Translations under genes and position numbers: made by a program
Notes under the pieces: generated by a model
Told to the model about the DNA's origin: nothing
Database searches by the model: none
The model's input: the letters and a program-made list of their open reading frames with translations, nothing else
Assembly: GCA_015501595.1 (NCBI GenBank)
Contig: JADNRX010000124.1
Span: 62,001 to 126,000, forward strand
Length of the DNA: 64,000 bases
Source of the DNA: Hymenopellis radicata
Taxonomy: Eukaryota; Basidiomycota; Agaricomycetes; Agaricales; Physalacriaceae
Direction: 5' to 3'
Part shown: positions 12,780 through 23,642 of the stretch, piece after piece
How positions within the stretch are numbered: the first letter of the stretch is position 1
Layout of the letters: each line of letters opens with the position of its first letter

Positions 12780-13180
12780 TTATCTGACTATATGTATATG
12801 CGGAGCCAAGTTAAGTGACGACGTGTGATGAGAGAGAAACCGGTATCGATGATACCAGCTGGTTTGGGGGTGAGGACCCGGCTGGGGGGAACTAAAGCAG
12901 ACGAGACGGTTTCCGCGGGAGACGCCACACCAGGGTGTGGAGGGGGAAACCGAATCACCACGGGTGGAAGGCTGACCTGGACATGGACATGGATCCAGAC
13001 AACCCAAAGGGAGTTGGAGGGCGGGGAGAAAAAGAGCGAGTGCTGGTGGAGGTGCCACACTGAGTGAGCAACAGGCGCAACAACAATCTGAGATGGCCGT
13101 CTGTCCCTTGGACTTGGCCTGGAAGACGCTCTGAGACGGTGAGACCCTCGCCGCTCGTTCCTTGGGGCTTGACTCGAGGC
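12780..13180 (-). repeat. dispersed repeat, copy 1 (unclassified)
   Basis: The reverse complement of this stretch matches 42,427-42,640 in order: an AGGCCAAGTC(C/T)AAGG block, then a CCTCACCCC block, then a palindrome around CGGTATC-GATACCGG, then CGTC(A/G)(C/T)CACTTA. This copy is longer; the other lacks an internal segment. No coding signature or terminal inverted repeats identified. It lies beside the kinase pseudogene. Confidence 0.55.
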
Positions 13181-13329
13181 TTGCGCGTCTGCGCGTCAAC
13201 TGGTTCATTATGTGGTTTTGTGTCTTCAGGTTTTTCAGTCCTGGCGCGGCGGCGAGATTGAGGCCACTCGGACTTGACTACCGGAATGCTCGTACAACTA
13301 CCACGTACTACCATTCCATATGTTGTGCT

Positions 13330-13625
13330 CGCATATCGATGGCCGCACGCTCTATATGTGGTTAAAGAGGGCCCTCCTTCGTTGACGCGACCAAAGAAAA
13401 TCGAGTACCATGCAGTGACAGATGCGTACAGTTTTGGGATGGTATTGGTGTGCTTAGATCGTTCCGCGTAGACATCAAGCGCTGGGATCAGCGGAAGGAT
13501 CTCATACCGAAGAATTTCTTCCAGGGATGCGACCAGAGGGCGCGGAAGTATCTGCGCAAGTGGAATGCCTCGCGGTGGAGGCTGGTCGAGGAAGACGTAT
13601 CGCTGTATCATTACAGAATTTTCTA
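13330..13625 (+). pseudogene. broken copy of the kinase-like gene
   Basis: Homologous to the kinase-like gene at 2527-3264. It keeps HIDGRTLY, SLTRPKKIEYH, then jumps directly to TDAYSFGMVLVCLDR, with the catalytic loop, DFG and APE region deleted. After a frame change it continues DIKRWDQRKDLIPKNFF and RARKYLRKWNASRWRLVEED, and ends in sequence matching the region downstream of the intact gene (GCTGTATCATTACAGAAT). The internal deletion and the shifted frame make it non-functional as a kinase. Its orientation is opposite to the intact copy. Confidence 0.75.
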
Positions 13626-13663
13626 CCATGTTCCGTCCATGTCCTTCATTTCAACCTTTCCTT

Positions 13664-15027
13664 CTAGTTTACATTCAGGATACCGCGATCGGAAAGCAGA
13701 GGCATCCCATGAATTACTTCCTCCTTCCATTCATCGGTTGTATCGGAATCCCAGTCTAACGAGCAAAATTTAAAGAAGCCGCGGATTTGGAAAGACGATC
13801 CAAAGAGAAATATGTTCACCCGTGAAATGAAGGGAAACTTGTTTAAATGTGCGTCTAGCTCATGCCATGCCAGTTTTCTATTGCAGGCCAGGATGGTCAG
13901 ATTCTCCAGATTATCTGGGAATAGATTCTCCGGCAGGATCGTCATGTCATACAAGACGATAACGAGGGAGCGTAAGCACGTGTGACCTGCCAGATTCCAT
14001 ACTGAACTGGGAGGATCAGGAAGCGCGTTCAAGTTTGCATCTGCGAAAGAAGGTATTCTCAGCCTGTAAATATGCATAGAGAAGTCCACGTACTTTGCCT
14101 ACAAAGTGCGGTAACTATCATCAGTTCTTGAACGCTAGACGCGGTGTGGCGTACCAGGGTGTCCCAGTAGCCGAGTAGCGGGTAGCTGTTGAGAGGACTA
14201 TAGAGCTTCAACTTTGTCACTGAAGTCAATTCGAAGTATGGTGCCTTCTCGCTGTCGGTGAATGGAAGACGGGGGAGAAAGACGAAGCTTCCATGTGCGT
14301 AGGAGCGTAACGCGATGGGTTCTGCGTGGGCCGGAGGGAGGGATGGTGTGGTGGGAAAGACCCTCCTCCAGACGATTCTCGCCGCAGAAGTAATCCTCCC
14401 GCTAAGAGAACGCTGTTTGTAAAGGACACTAACTTTATCCAGCCCCAGATGAGTTAGGTGACGGCAAGTACTGAAGAAAATGTCAACAGCTGCGTCGTTC
14501 TCGAACTTGACCTGGCTCAACCATACAGATTGAACGCAAGGTGGGATAACCTTGGCTATTTGTGCAGTCATCAGCATATACGTCACTTCGCACTGCTGGA
14601 CTCTAACACCACTATGTGGAGTCCAAGGACCCGACCTGGTCCTGTGGAAAGAGATGGACTCCAGGGAAGACAGGTGAGGTAGAATGAGATGCAGGTGTTT
14701 TGACGTCATGTAAATCGTCTGCTTCGTGTCAATACACCGCGTGCTTCCGCAAATCCTAACCGCCTTGACCAAATGACCAATAAAAGGTAGCCCTTTCAAA
14801 AGGGCGATAAACGACGCATCGGTGAAAATGGGAGGAGTCTGCGGTCTGACCTCCTCCGGGTTCTTGTCGTCGAGTAGCGTGATTTCGCGGTAGAGGTACT
14901 TCCGCGCGACAGGCGCGAATGCGCGACACACTTGGAGAATGCGACGTAGGCTGGCGATGTCATGTGAGATGCAGGAGACGATGAGTTCAAGGATCTCTTG
15001 GGGCAGTGGAGATTCGGAGCACGTCAT
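13664..15027 (-). CDS. F-box protein, array copy A
   Basis: Two exons: 15027-14094 and 14040-13664, separated by a 53-nt intron (14041-14093; donor GTACGT, acceptor TTCGCAG), giving 436 residues. The F-box is at the N-terminus: SPLPQEILELIVSCI, RRILQVCRAFAPVARKYLY. The rest is leucine-rich without clear LRR consensus (HLHLILPHLSSLESISF, HLTHLGLDKVSVL, NLENLTILA). Likely an SCF substrate adaptor; the substrate cannot be read. It ends DRGILNVN. The splice sites match copies B and C, which supports the join. The other two copies lie upstream on the same strand. Confidence 0.75.
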
Positions 15028-15661
15028 TATCGTCTTTAACTGAAATTCAGTCTCGCATCAGCCAGGTGGAGGGGCCATACCTTTGGCGCTCTTGATATGA
15101 CTGAAGTTTCGCAAAAATGTACGGTCGGGTATGGATTGGCTGCAGTAAGTTGTGGTTGCTGTCAAACAGCAGCTTGATTACTATTGATACTCATCATGAT
15201 GCATGATCATGGGCGTAAGAAGCTCGACCTTGGCGTTGTACTAGGCAAATGAGAGCAGACATCAGTAGCGTTGGCCTAGCGGACTAGCAAGTAGCAAATA
15301 TCTCCTTTTCATGAAGATGTAGTAAACATTCTAGCACGAAGAGTACTAGAGCAGGAGGAGATAGACGCGCGAGGCGCGTCAGTATGTTTGTAGGTGCTTG
15401 CCAGTAGAGTCTTGTATTCGCACTATCGCTGTCGCATCGACACGCTTCATCACAGGCCCCGCCGTTTCCTGGACAGCTGTGCTCTCAACATCGACTCATT
15501 ATATAGTAACACTGAGAGCTTCAAGCTCAGCCCCTTGGTCATGAAAACGACGCGAACTGAGAGTCAAAGATGGGATTTCTCTTCTGTACTTGCCTATGAA
15601 CGACATGTATCAGAATCGAGACTAGTAAGTTCCATGTGTGTCTTCCATTTCAACCTTTCCT
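15028..15661. other. spacer between array copies A and B
   Basis: Contains the 5' flank of copy A and the 3' flank of copy B. It is alignable with the spacer at 17,028-17,662 (shared CTCCTTTTCAT and GTAAACATTCT segments). No separate gene seen. Confidence 0.5.
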
Positions 15662-17027
15662 TCACCCATCAATATCTGTGAACTGTTTTACGTTCAGGAT
15701 ACCTCGATTGGAGAGCAGAGGCATGCCACGAATTACTTCTTCTTGCCATTCATCGGTTCCCTCGGAATCCCAGGTGGACGAGCAAAATCCGACAAAGTTG
15801 GAAAGCGGGGGATACGATTCAAGGAGCAATATCTCCACACTGGAAATGAAGGGAAACGTGTCCAAGTGCGCATCGAGCTCACTCCATGCTTGGCCTCTCA
15901 TGTAGACCAAGATTTTCAGGTTCTCCAGATTATCTGGAAGCAAGGTCTCCGGTAGCACGTCAAACAAGACGATAAAGAAAGAGCGCAAGCGCTTGTGACC
16001 AGCCAGATGCCATGCTAAGCTGCGACGATGCACGTTCGCATCTGCGAAAGAGAGCATTCTCAGTCTGCGAATAAACTATAAATAAGTCTACGTACAAATT
16101 ACGGGAGCGATCATCAAGTCTTGAACGCTAGACGCCGTGTTGGGCACCAATGTTTCCCAGTATTCTGGCAGCATATCCCAGCTATAGAGCTTCAAGGTCG
16201 TCACTGAAGACAATTCAAAGTATGGTGCTTGCTCGTTGTCGGTGAATGGAAGACGGGGGAGACAGACGAGGCTTCCATGTGCGTAGGAGCGTAACCTGAT
16301 GGGTCTACATTCGGAGGAATGGATGGCAATGTGGGAAACATCATACTCCAGACATTCTTCGCCGAAGAAGTAACCCTACGGCTAAGAGAACGCTGCTCGG
16401 AAAGGACACTGACTTTGTCCAATCCTAGATGAGTTAGGTGACGGCAAGTACCGAAGAACACGTCAACAGCTGCTTCACTCTCGAAATTGACCCGGCTAAA
16501 CCACACGGACTGAACGCGCGCGGGAATAGCCTTGGCAATCTGTGCAGTCACCAACATGTATGGCTCGTACTGCCTTCTAACACAGCCCTGTCGAGTCCAA
16601 GGACCCGATCTGGTCCTCTGGAAAGAGATGGACTCCAGGGAAGACAGGTGAGGTAGAATGAGATGCAGGTGCTTCGACGTCACGTAGGTCTTCTGCTTCG
16701 TGCACCGCGTGCTTCCGCAAATCCTAACCGCCTTGACGAAATAGCCAATGAAAGGCAGCACTTTCAACAGGGCGCGAAAGGATGCCTCAGTGAAAAGGGA
16801 CGACGTTGTAATTGGCCTATCAGTTAACGTTGTATCTGTCCCGGGCCCGCTCCGGGTCGTTCTTGTCGTCAAGCAGGGTGATTTCGCGGTAGAGGTGTTT
16901 CCGCGCCACAGGTGCGAAGGCGCGAACACACTTGGAGAATGCGACGTAGGCCGTCGATGTCATGTGAGATGTAGGAGACGATGAGGTCAAGAATCTCTTG
17001 GGGAAGTGGGAATTCGGAGCGCGCCAT
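15662..17027 (-). pseudogene. F-box protein, array copy B, frameshifted
   Basis: Aligns along its whole length with copies A and C but is broken. The frame starts normally (ATG 17027, EFPLPQEILDLIVSYI) and then leaves frame after RILQVC, where an extra A near 16,925 (GCGCGAACACAC against GCGCGACACAC in A and C) shifts it. The corrected frame would soon meet a TGA in a rearranged stretch near 16,830. The body continues in another frame (SLFTEASFRALLKVLPFIGYF) and shifts again near 16,310. The 54-nt intron (donor GTACGT) and the final exon down to 15,662 are still open. At least three frame changes make a normal product unlikely. Confidence 0.75.
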
Positions 17028-17662
17028 TGTAGGGTTAAACGGCGTTGCTCGAAATGTGCGGTCGGGTATAGAGGTTCCAGTAGTGGTTGCTGTCAAACAG
17101 CAGCTTGATACTGATACTCATCATGACCGTTAGGAGCAGAACCTGGGTAACTGATGGCGGTGTGTCCAAACTAGGCAAATGAGAGCGGACATATAATTGA
17201 ATTTAAAATTGGCCTGGCGGTTTAGTTGTAAGTCGCTGCAAACGAGGATATAAATCTCTCCTTTTCATCATATCTGAAGATGTCGTAAACATTCTGACAC
17301 GAAGAGTGCTGGATCAGGACGCGAGGTGCGTCAGTGAGGCACATTTCCCTCTTGTACTCGTACTATCGCTTAGTCGAGTCGTAAACCAGCCTCTACGAGA
17401 GAAAAAGAGAATGTGTGTTTTGTCTCTGTGTAGATATCGCTGTCGATGTCGTATCGACACGCTTCGTGCCACACCCCACTGTTTCAACCTGAACATATAA
17501 GTAGACAGATGTGCTCTCATCATTGACTCATTCTTGTGTATAAGTATATAACACTGAGCGTCTTCTGTACTTGCCTATGAACGACATGCAAGATCTATGC
17601 ATGTCTTCCTTTTAAACATTTCCTTCGCCCACTGTTGATATCCTTGGACTGTTCTATATAAA
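17028..17662. other. spacer between array copies B and C
   Basis: Equivalent of the A-B spacer, with a TATAAAT near 17,250. No separate gene recognised. Confidence 0.45.
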
Positions 17663-19059
17663 CTATTTTACATGCAGGATACCTCGATCGGAAAGCAGAG
17701 GCATGCGACGAATTACTTCTTCCCGCCATTCATCGGTTGCCCCGGGCCCGGAATCCCAGGTCGACGAGCAAAAGCCGACGAAGCCGACGCCGCCAAGTGA
17801 TGGATACGATGCAAGGAGAAATATCCCCACTCGTGAAATGAAAGGAAACCCGTTTAAATGCGCGTCTAGCTCATTCCATGCCAAGTATCTCTTGCAGACC
17901 AGGATGGTAAGATTCTCCAGCGTAGCGGGTAATAGAAAATTCTCCAGTAGGGCTGTAAGGTCCCACAAGACGATAAAGAGAGAGCGTAAACGCTTGTGAC
18001 CTGCCAAATCCCATACTACTGAGCTCCAGGGATTATACAGGTTTTCACCTACGGAAAGGAGCGTTATTAGTCTGAGAAAAAGTGTATAGAAGCGCATGTA
18101 CAGAGCACGACAGCTATCATCAAGTCCTGGACGCTAGACGCAGTGTGGCGTCCCAGCGTCTCCCAGTAGCTTGGTAGCATATCCCAGTCGTTGTCTAGAC
18201 TATAGAGCTTCAAATTTGTCACTGAGGACAACTTGAAGTACGGCGCTTTCTCGTTGTCGATGAATGGAAGACGAGGTAGACAGACGAGGTTTCCGTGTGC
18301 GTAGGAGCGTAACTCGATGGGTTCCATGTTTGGCTGAGAGATGGATGGTGCTGAAGGAAAAAATATGCTCCAAACGCGCTTCGCTGCAGAAGTAATCCTG
18401 CCGCTAAGAGAATGCTGCTCGGAAAGGACGCTGACTTTGTCCAATCCCAGATGAGTCAGACGACGGCAAGTACTGAAGAACATGTCAACAGCTGCTTCAC
18501 TCTCGAAATTGACCTGGCTAAACCACACGGACTGAACGCGGGGCGGAATAGCCTTGGCGATCTGTGCAGTCACCAACATGTACGGCTCGTACCGCCTTTT
18601 AACACAACCAGGTGGAGTCCAAGGACCCGATCTGGTCCTCTGAAAAGAGATGGACTCCAGGGAAGACAGGTGAGGTAGAATGAGATGCAGATGCTTGGAC
18701 GTCGTGTAAGTCTTCTGCTTGGTGCAGCGCGTACTTCCGGAAATCCTAACCGCCTTAACGAAATAGCCAATGAAAGGCAGCACTTTCAACAGGGCGAGAA
18801 ATGATGCCTCAGTGAAAATGGGACGTTGTAATTGCCATTTGGCTACGAAGTTGCATCTGTCCCGCTCTGGGTCGTCCTTGTCGTCAAGCAGGGTGATTTC
18901 GCGGTAGAGGTATTTCCGCGCAACAGGCGCGAAGGCGCGACACACTTGGAGAATGCGGCGTAGGCTGTCGATGTCATGTGAGATGTAGGAGACGACGAGT
19001 TCAAGGATCTCTTGGGGCAGTGGGAATTCGGTGCGCGTCATGATAGTTAACGTCTTCAA
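17663..19059 (-). CDS. F-box protein, array copy C
   Basis: Two exons, 19059-18102 and 18048-17663, with a 53-nt intron (18049-18101; donor GTACAT, branch-like ACTAATA, acceptor CCGTAG). The product is 447 residues, or 441 if the second ATG at 19,041 is used; that ATG aligns with the starts of copies A and B. F-box: EFPLPQEILELVVSYI and RRILQVCRAFAPVARKYLY. It is about as long as copy A and diverged from it mainly around the DDKDDPER loop and after the intron. Likely an SCF adaptor. Its upstream flank ends abruptly at an inverted fragment of a different F-box gene. Confidence 0.75.
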
Positions 19060-19249
19060 CTAATAAAATTCAATCTCCTTTCAGCCATGCTGTAGAGCGG
19101 AATATGTAAGCAAACCTTTGGGCACCTTTGACACTGGTGTTTCTCGAAAATGCGCGGTCGGGTATGGATTGGCTCGAGTAAGTTATGGTTGCTGTCAAAC
19201 AATGTCTTGATACTCATCATGGTTGGAAGCCGAACCGCTCGATGGCGGT

Positions 19250-19490
19250 GTTGAGCACGAGACTACAAGATCGCGCCACGTGCACAGACACGCTCGTCGC
19301 TCGAGGCTCGAGCCATGCTACTAATACTATACGACATGGCTTGTCGAAGGTTTTCTCCGTAATTATTTCAGGAGGAAGGGAATGTATCGTCCTGGGAATT
19401 ACGGGTTCGTGATATCGCCTCCGTTGGTTGTTGAAGAAAGTAAGGGGTCATGCGACGAAACCATTGCATTCCAAGTTCCGTGAGCTGGTG
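19250..19490 (-). pseudogene. fragment of the 716-2174 F-box gene, inverted
   Basis: The reverse complement aligns with bases ~690-960: it has the same ATG (19,464) and MVSSH-DPLL-STTNGGD, then an in-frame stop, small deletions, and the GTCTGTGCACG...GGCGCGATCTTGTAGTCTCG block. Only the first ~230 bases of the gene remain. Confidence 0.75.
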
Positions 19491-19768
19491 GTTAGCGTTT
19501 CTGCAGTTCCCAGGTCAGTCCTACAAGGGCACGTAGAACGGCTTGGAGTGGTCAAAGAGAGGTGATGGTTGAATGCAGAGGAGGTGGCGTATTCAAATTA
19601 GGACGAGGATCAAGACGTGCGGCGCCGATTGCTTGCCTTTCTTTTTCTTCAGCTCGCCGTCCAGATTATGTTACAACTGATACATTCTATGAACGTAAAG
19701 ATACAAATACTACAAAACTATTAATCAAATATACATTACTTCATGTCTAAACCAATGTTCGACGCGCG

Positions 19769-22700
19769 CTACATCCCATTATGCGTCAAGTCACTAACAC
19801 TCGATAGATACTGGCCCCAGTCTTCCAATCTGCAAAAAAAAACACGATAAGCCCAAAGAAAACCCCACAGACACAGCGGATAAACGCACTCGAAACCCGT
19901 AGGCCACATTGACATGGCCTCTGTATCTAGCAGGCCAGCCGAGGTAGACGGCCCCGGCGTGGCGTGGTACGGCTGCTCCGCACCATTGCCATTAACGTCG
20001 TAAACATTATGCGTCTGCATAGGCCCGAAGCTGCTCCCACCCGCGAACATCTCGCCAATCGTCGGATTCCCCCCACCACCATACTGCATGTCGGGACTAT
20101 TCGGCGACTGGTTCCATCGATACGCGTCCGCGGGGCGGAAGTTCGGTGCAGATGGTCCCTGGTCCGCGAATGCTGGCATATGGCTGGTCAGGAACTGAGA
20201 GTGGAAGTCGTTGTACTGCGCGCCGAAATTGCTCATGGGTAGAGGATGGCAGAGGTCGGGTCCAGTGGGGATGGCAAACATCGGCGGCGATTGTTGGTAT
20301 GTCGCGGAGACGCGCTTGTTCTTGATGATGGGCCGGGAGGACATTTCTGGAGTTTCTATTCCAGACATTGCAGGTGGAGAGGAGCTTGCTTCACTGGACT
20401 TTGGACTATCCATGTCAAGTTCGCGTTTATTCGATGGTGACCGGGGAAGAGGCAGCTCTCCTGCCGATGCAAGTTCAAAAAGGATATCCCTGGAAGAAAA
20501 TGAGCACAACAAAAGCAGTAAAAGCAAGACACCACATACCACAAACGGCCAGCGAAGTGTAACCTGGAGACGGTATATCATTAAACATGGTCAGGGTACA
20601 GAATGGACATCACGCACTGGCGTTCCGTCGACTTGAGGGCTTTCATGCACTTGTACACTTCGTCCATCTCCTTCTGGTAATTGAAGGACATACCAGAACG
20701 CTTTGCACTCCAAATACTGAGAAGGAGCACAATAGCGGCACTAAACACAGGCATCTGATAAGTAGAACCATCAGCGTTTATCATACACAAGTCTCAAAAA
20801 AACACTGACGGCACATTGTTGCATGGCGCTCGAGTGCCCTCGCCGCATACGACAGTCCAGAATATGACTAGTGACACGCGCAGCATTCGTACAAATAGAA
20901 AGAGACGGGAACGAGGTTGGGTTTGGGTTTCGTGCCGACGGAATGAACGGGCGGTGAATGAGGATTTGGAGGTGATAATACCAGCAGTAGAGAGCAACTG
21001 ATTGCGAGAAAAACCTGACGTCCTCTCGATGAGGATCCCAACGTACTATCATAGGTCATCAGTCACAGGGAATACATCGGTGAAAAGACGTACTATGATC
21101 TGGTATCGAGTCGACCCATTTATTGAGCGCCGAGTCGAGCTCAGTAACGATGTGCTTCTTCCATTTGTTGCCTACGAAGCCAAGTGTCGATCGTGATTTA
21201 CCGATGGAGTACTGAAAGAATGAGTAATCGTCTGTTATTCAGTCTCTTGACTTACTATGGTGCGCATGCAAAATGCCAGTATCTGATTTAAATCCAGATA
21301 AGAGTGGAAGAATGCCAAAACCGAGGGTTTGTCAGGCGGTTGTACAAAGGCATCTTCTGGGTTTTCCGTGTACCAATATTCGTCATCGCAGGCTATGGGA
21401 AATTCCACGTCGATGCTACGTGGCACGGTGAAGGAGGAAACTAAAAGTCGGAGAATCGACGTACTCTTCGTCGTGGATAGCGCATGGCCGGCCGAGAGAA
21501 AGACTCATCTCTCGGTCCATACAGACGAGACACCTTCATGCGCTAATTTAGTATCCGGAAACGCGCAAGTCGCGAAAGATGTATACCAAAAGGCACGTTT
21601 CCACAACTCCTCCTCGACCTTGGTCTGCGGCGCGCGTTGATAATTCCGCTTTCTATGAGCCCCGACATCTTGCGCCATCCGTATCCCAGTACCAACAGTC
21701 GTCCAGCAAGCATGAGGTGCAGAGCAACCTTGCATGTACATCACAGAGAGCTACCATGCAATGAGGACTATATTTAGCACATAACATGAGAAGACCTACC
21801 GCGCATTTCTGCAGATCGTACACGGACGGCTGCCCAAGTAATGAAACCTCTAACCGTCGCACTTGCACGAACCACTTCCATCCAGACGAATAATGTGTGT
21901 CGAGTTCGTCCGTGTCTGTAAGACTGACGCGAGGGTCATCGGAGAAGCGAGAGCCTATAGCGCACACCAGGAGAACGGTCGCTCCGAAAGCTTTGTTGAT
22001 ATGGTGTAACCCTTCGGTCAATGACTTGACAAACGTAGGGCGATGGAGGAGCGGTAGGAAGAGATTTATGTGAACAAAGTAGAGGTCGATGAGACTTTCC
22101 ATCAAATCGCACGGTGGGAAGTCGTACACGACGCCTGCATCACCGCTTTCTGAATATTCCGACTCCCACTTGAGAAGAAGAAGCGTGAGAACCCGAGAAT
22201 GCCGAATCAAGTCAAAATGACCCACCGGGAAGATCGTCCAAAACTCTGGTCTCCGGTGCTCGAGGAACCTGCGAGGCGAAGTCGCAGCCCCATCGAGATG
22301 CTCGCGGAGGGAGAGCGCGCTTTGCACCAACGCGGCCCCGCTAGATTTTCCAAAGAAACGCGCTTCTGTATCTTTGACTTGCAGCTCCTGCATGCCCTTG
22401 GCAAGACCTTGATGGAGCTCCTCCTCATCGTCGTCCGATGCGTCCTCCGGGTCCGGCGCATGCGATTGAGGCAACGACCGCGCAATCATCGAGTGCAGTT
22501 TTTCGGCATGCTCCGGGTTGACTGAAAGCGTGTATCCGGCGGATTGGATGCACGTAGGATCCATCGCTTCTCTCGGAGTTGCTGTAGTGCTGGCGGGACT
22601 GGGTGCTGTGATTTCCAGCTCCCGCGCGAGCTCAGTGTCTGGCATGAACTACATAGTACATGATCGGTTATTTGAAACTAAAGGCGGAAAGGACAAAGTA

Positions 22701-23116
22701 ATACCTTGTGTAGGAGCTTGTCCATCCGTTCGAGGCGCTTTTCCAGAGCCTCCACGTATCCTTTGGGGTGCCGGCGTTTCTGCCACGCGACATCAGAGGC
22801 AAAGATGATGAACACAGAAATGAGCTCCTTTACCTTGGCGGCCTCGATATACGTGCAGTCCAAGTCGTACGCCTTGCAGTTGATGCATTTTGTATCGGGC
22901 ATCTGGCCGCCTTCGCCTTGGCACAAAATAAGATCGCGTCCATCCACCACTGAGCTCAACGTACATTTTACTGGGGGACTGTCGGTAAGCAGCCGCGAGA
23001 CGAGGACAAGGACATGACTAACTCTTCTTTCGGCGGCATATATCACATGCGCGTTGCATCTTTCGCTTCTTCATCGCGGGGGAGTCGTCGCCATCGTGGT
23101 GCTCGTCGGAGGACAT
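19769..23116 (-). CDS. Zn2Cys6 transcription factor with fungal-specific (Fungal_trans) domain
   Basis: Nuclear regulator. Exon 1 (23116-23023) encodes MSSDEHH, a KKRK basic stretch and CDICRRKK. The binuclear cluster is completed only if a 6-nt exon (22970-22965) is used between introns 22971-23022 and 22917-22964, giving CDICRRKKIKCEGG and then CINCKAYDLDC with spacing C-x2-C-x6-C-x9-C-x2-C-x6-C. A linker and coiled coil follow (HPKGYVEALEKRLERMDKLL). The middle domain shows FPVGHFDLIRHS, DLMESLIDLYFVHINLFLPL, GCSAPHACWTTVGTGIR, ELWKRAFW, MDREMSLSLGRPCAIHDE, DVEFPIACDDEYW, VALYCWYYHLQILIHRPFIP and GRLWDILFELASAGELPLP. The C-terminus reads PTGFELEDWGQYLSSV. There are about a dozen short introns. 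The targets are unknown; it is similar in layout to XlnR-like regulators. Confidence 0.8.
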
Positions 23117-23642
23117 GGTATGAGGGGGAGAGAGGTAAAGGGAGCGGATAGATTACAGCTCAATGACCGTTTATATGAGGACGACGCGGACAACCTGCAC
23201 GTCGATCCCTATTTGCAAATTGCAGTGCTTGTCTGTGGTTTCAAAGCAGTCACGCAGCAGATCAAAGGAAGAGGAGGAAGCAATTCTGTCGCTCGCCGTA
23301 CAGCACAAAGCCACGTACGCCCTCGTTCCGAACTAGTAATAGTATAAGTGCTGTTTGGTCAAAGATGCCGGCTCCTCCGGTCACTGTAGCGGATCACCCG
23401 TGGGACTTCACATAAACACCGCCCCACGCCACGTCGTAAGTATCACCACAATACGATTACTTATGAAAGCCAGGAACTTGCAGACTCTTGCGCAGCACAA
23501 TACAATTCGGTAGTGCTTCGCTTTCGCGCTTCCAACGTACAGACATCCCAACCCTCCCTTCTCTCGCTATGCGGAACAAATTCGAATCAGTTACGGTTTG
23601 ATAGTAGTCATTTCGTGCAACCCTCGTAAATTAGAAGTACAT
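23117..23642. other. intergenic, no gene recognised
   Basis: Lies between the transcription factor start and the Mdm31 3' end. No convincing frame. Confidence 0.5.

Larger units (their letters stand above)
13635..19230 (-). repeat. tandem triplication of a ~2-kb F-box gene unit
   Basis: Three head-to-tail units of about 1.95-2.0 kb (approximately 13,635-15,600; 15,640-17,600; 17,655-19,230). Homology covers the coding sequence, the 53/54-nt intron and the flanks: a block with CTAGGCAAATGAGAGC recurs near 15,241 and 17,170, and GGTTGCTGTCAAACA recurs near 15,150, 17,085 and 19,187. Units differ by scattered substitutions and indels, so the duplications are not very recent. Confidence 0.8.

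Noticed and set aside
12955..13629. 224-codon minus-strand open frame
   Set aside because: It is the antisense of the kinase pseudogene plus the dispersed repeat and has no motif.
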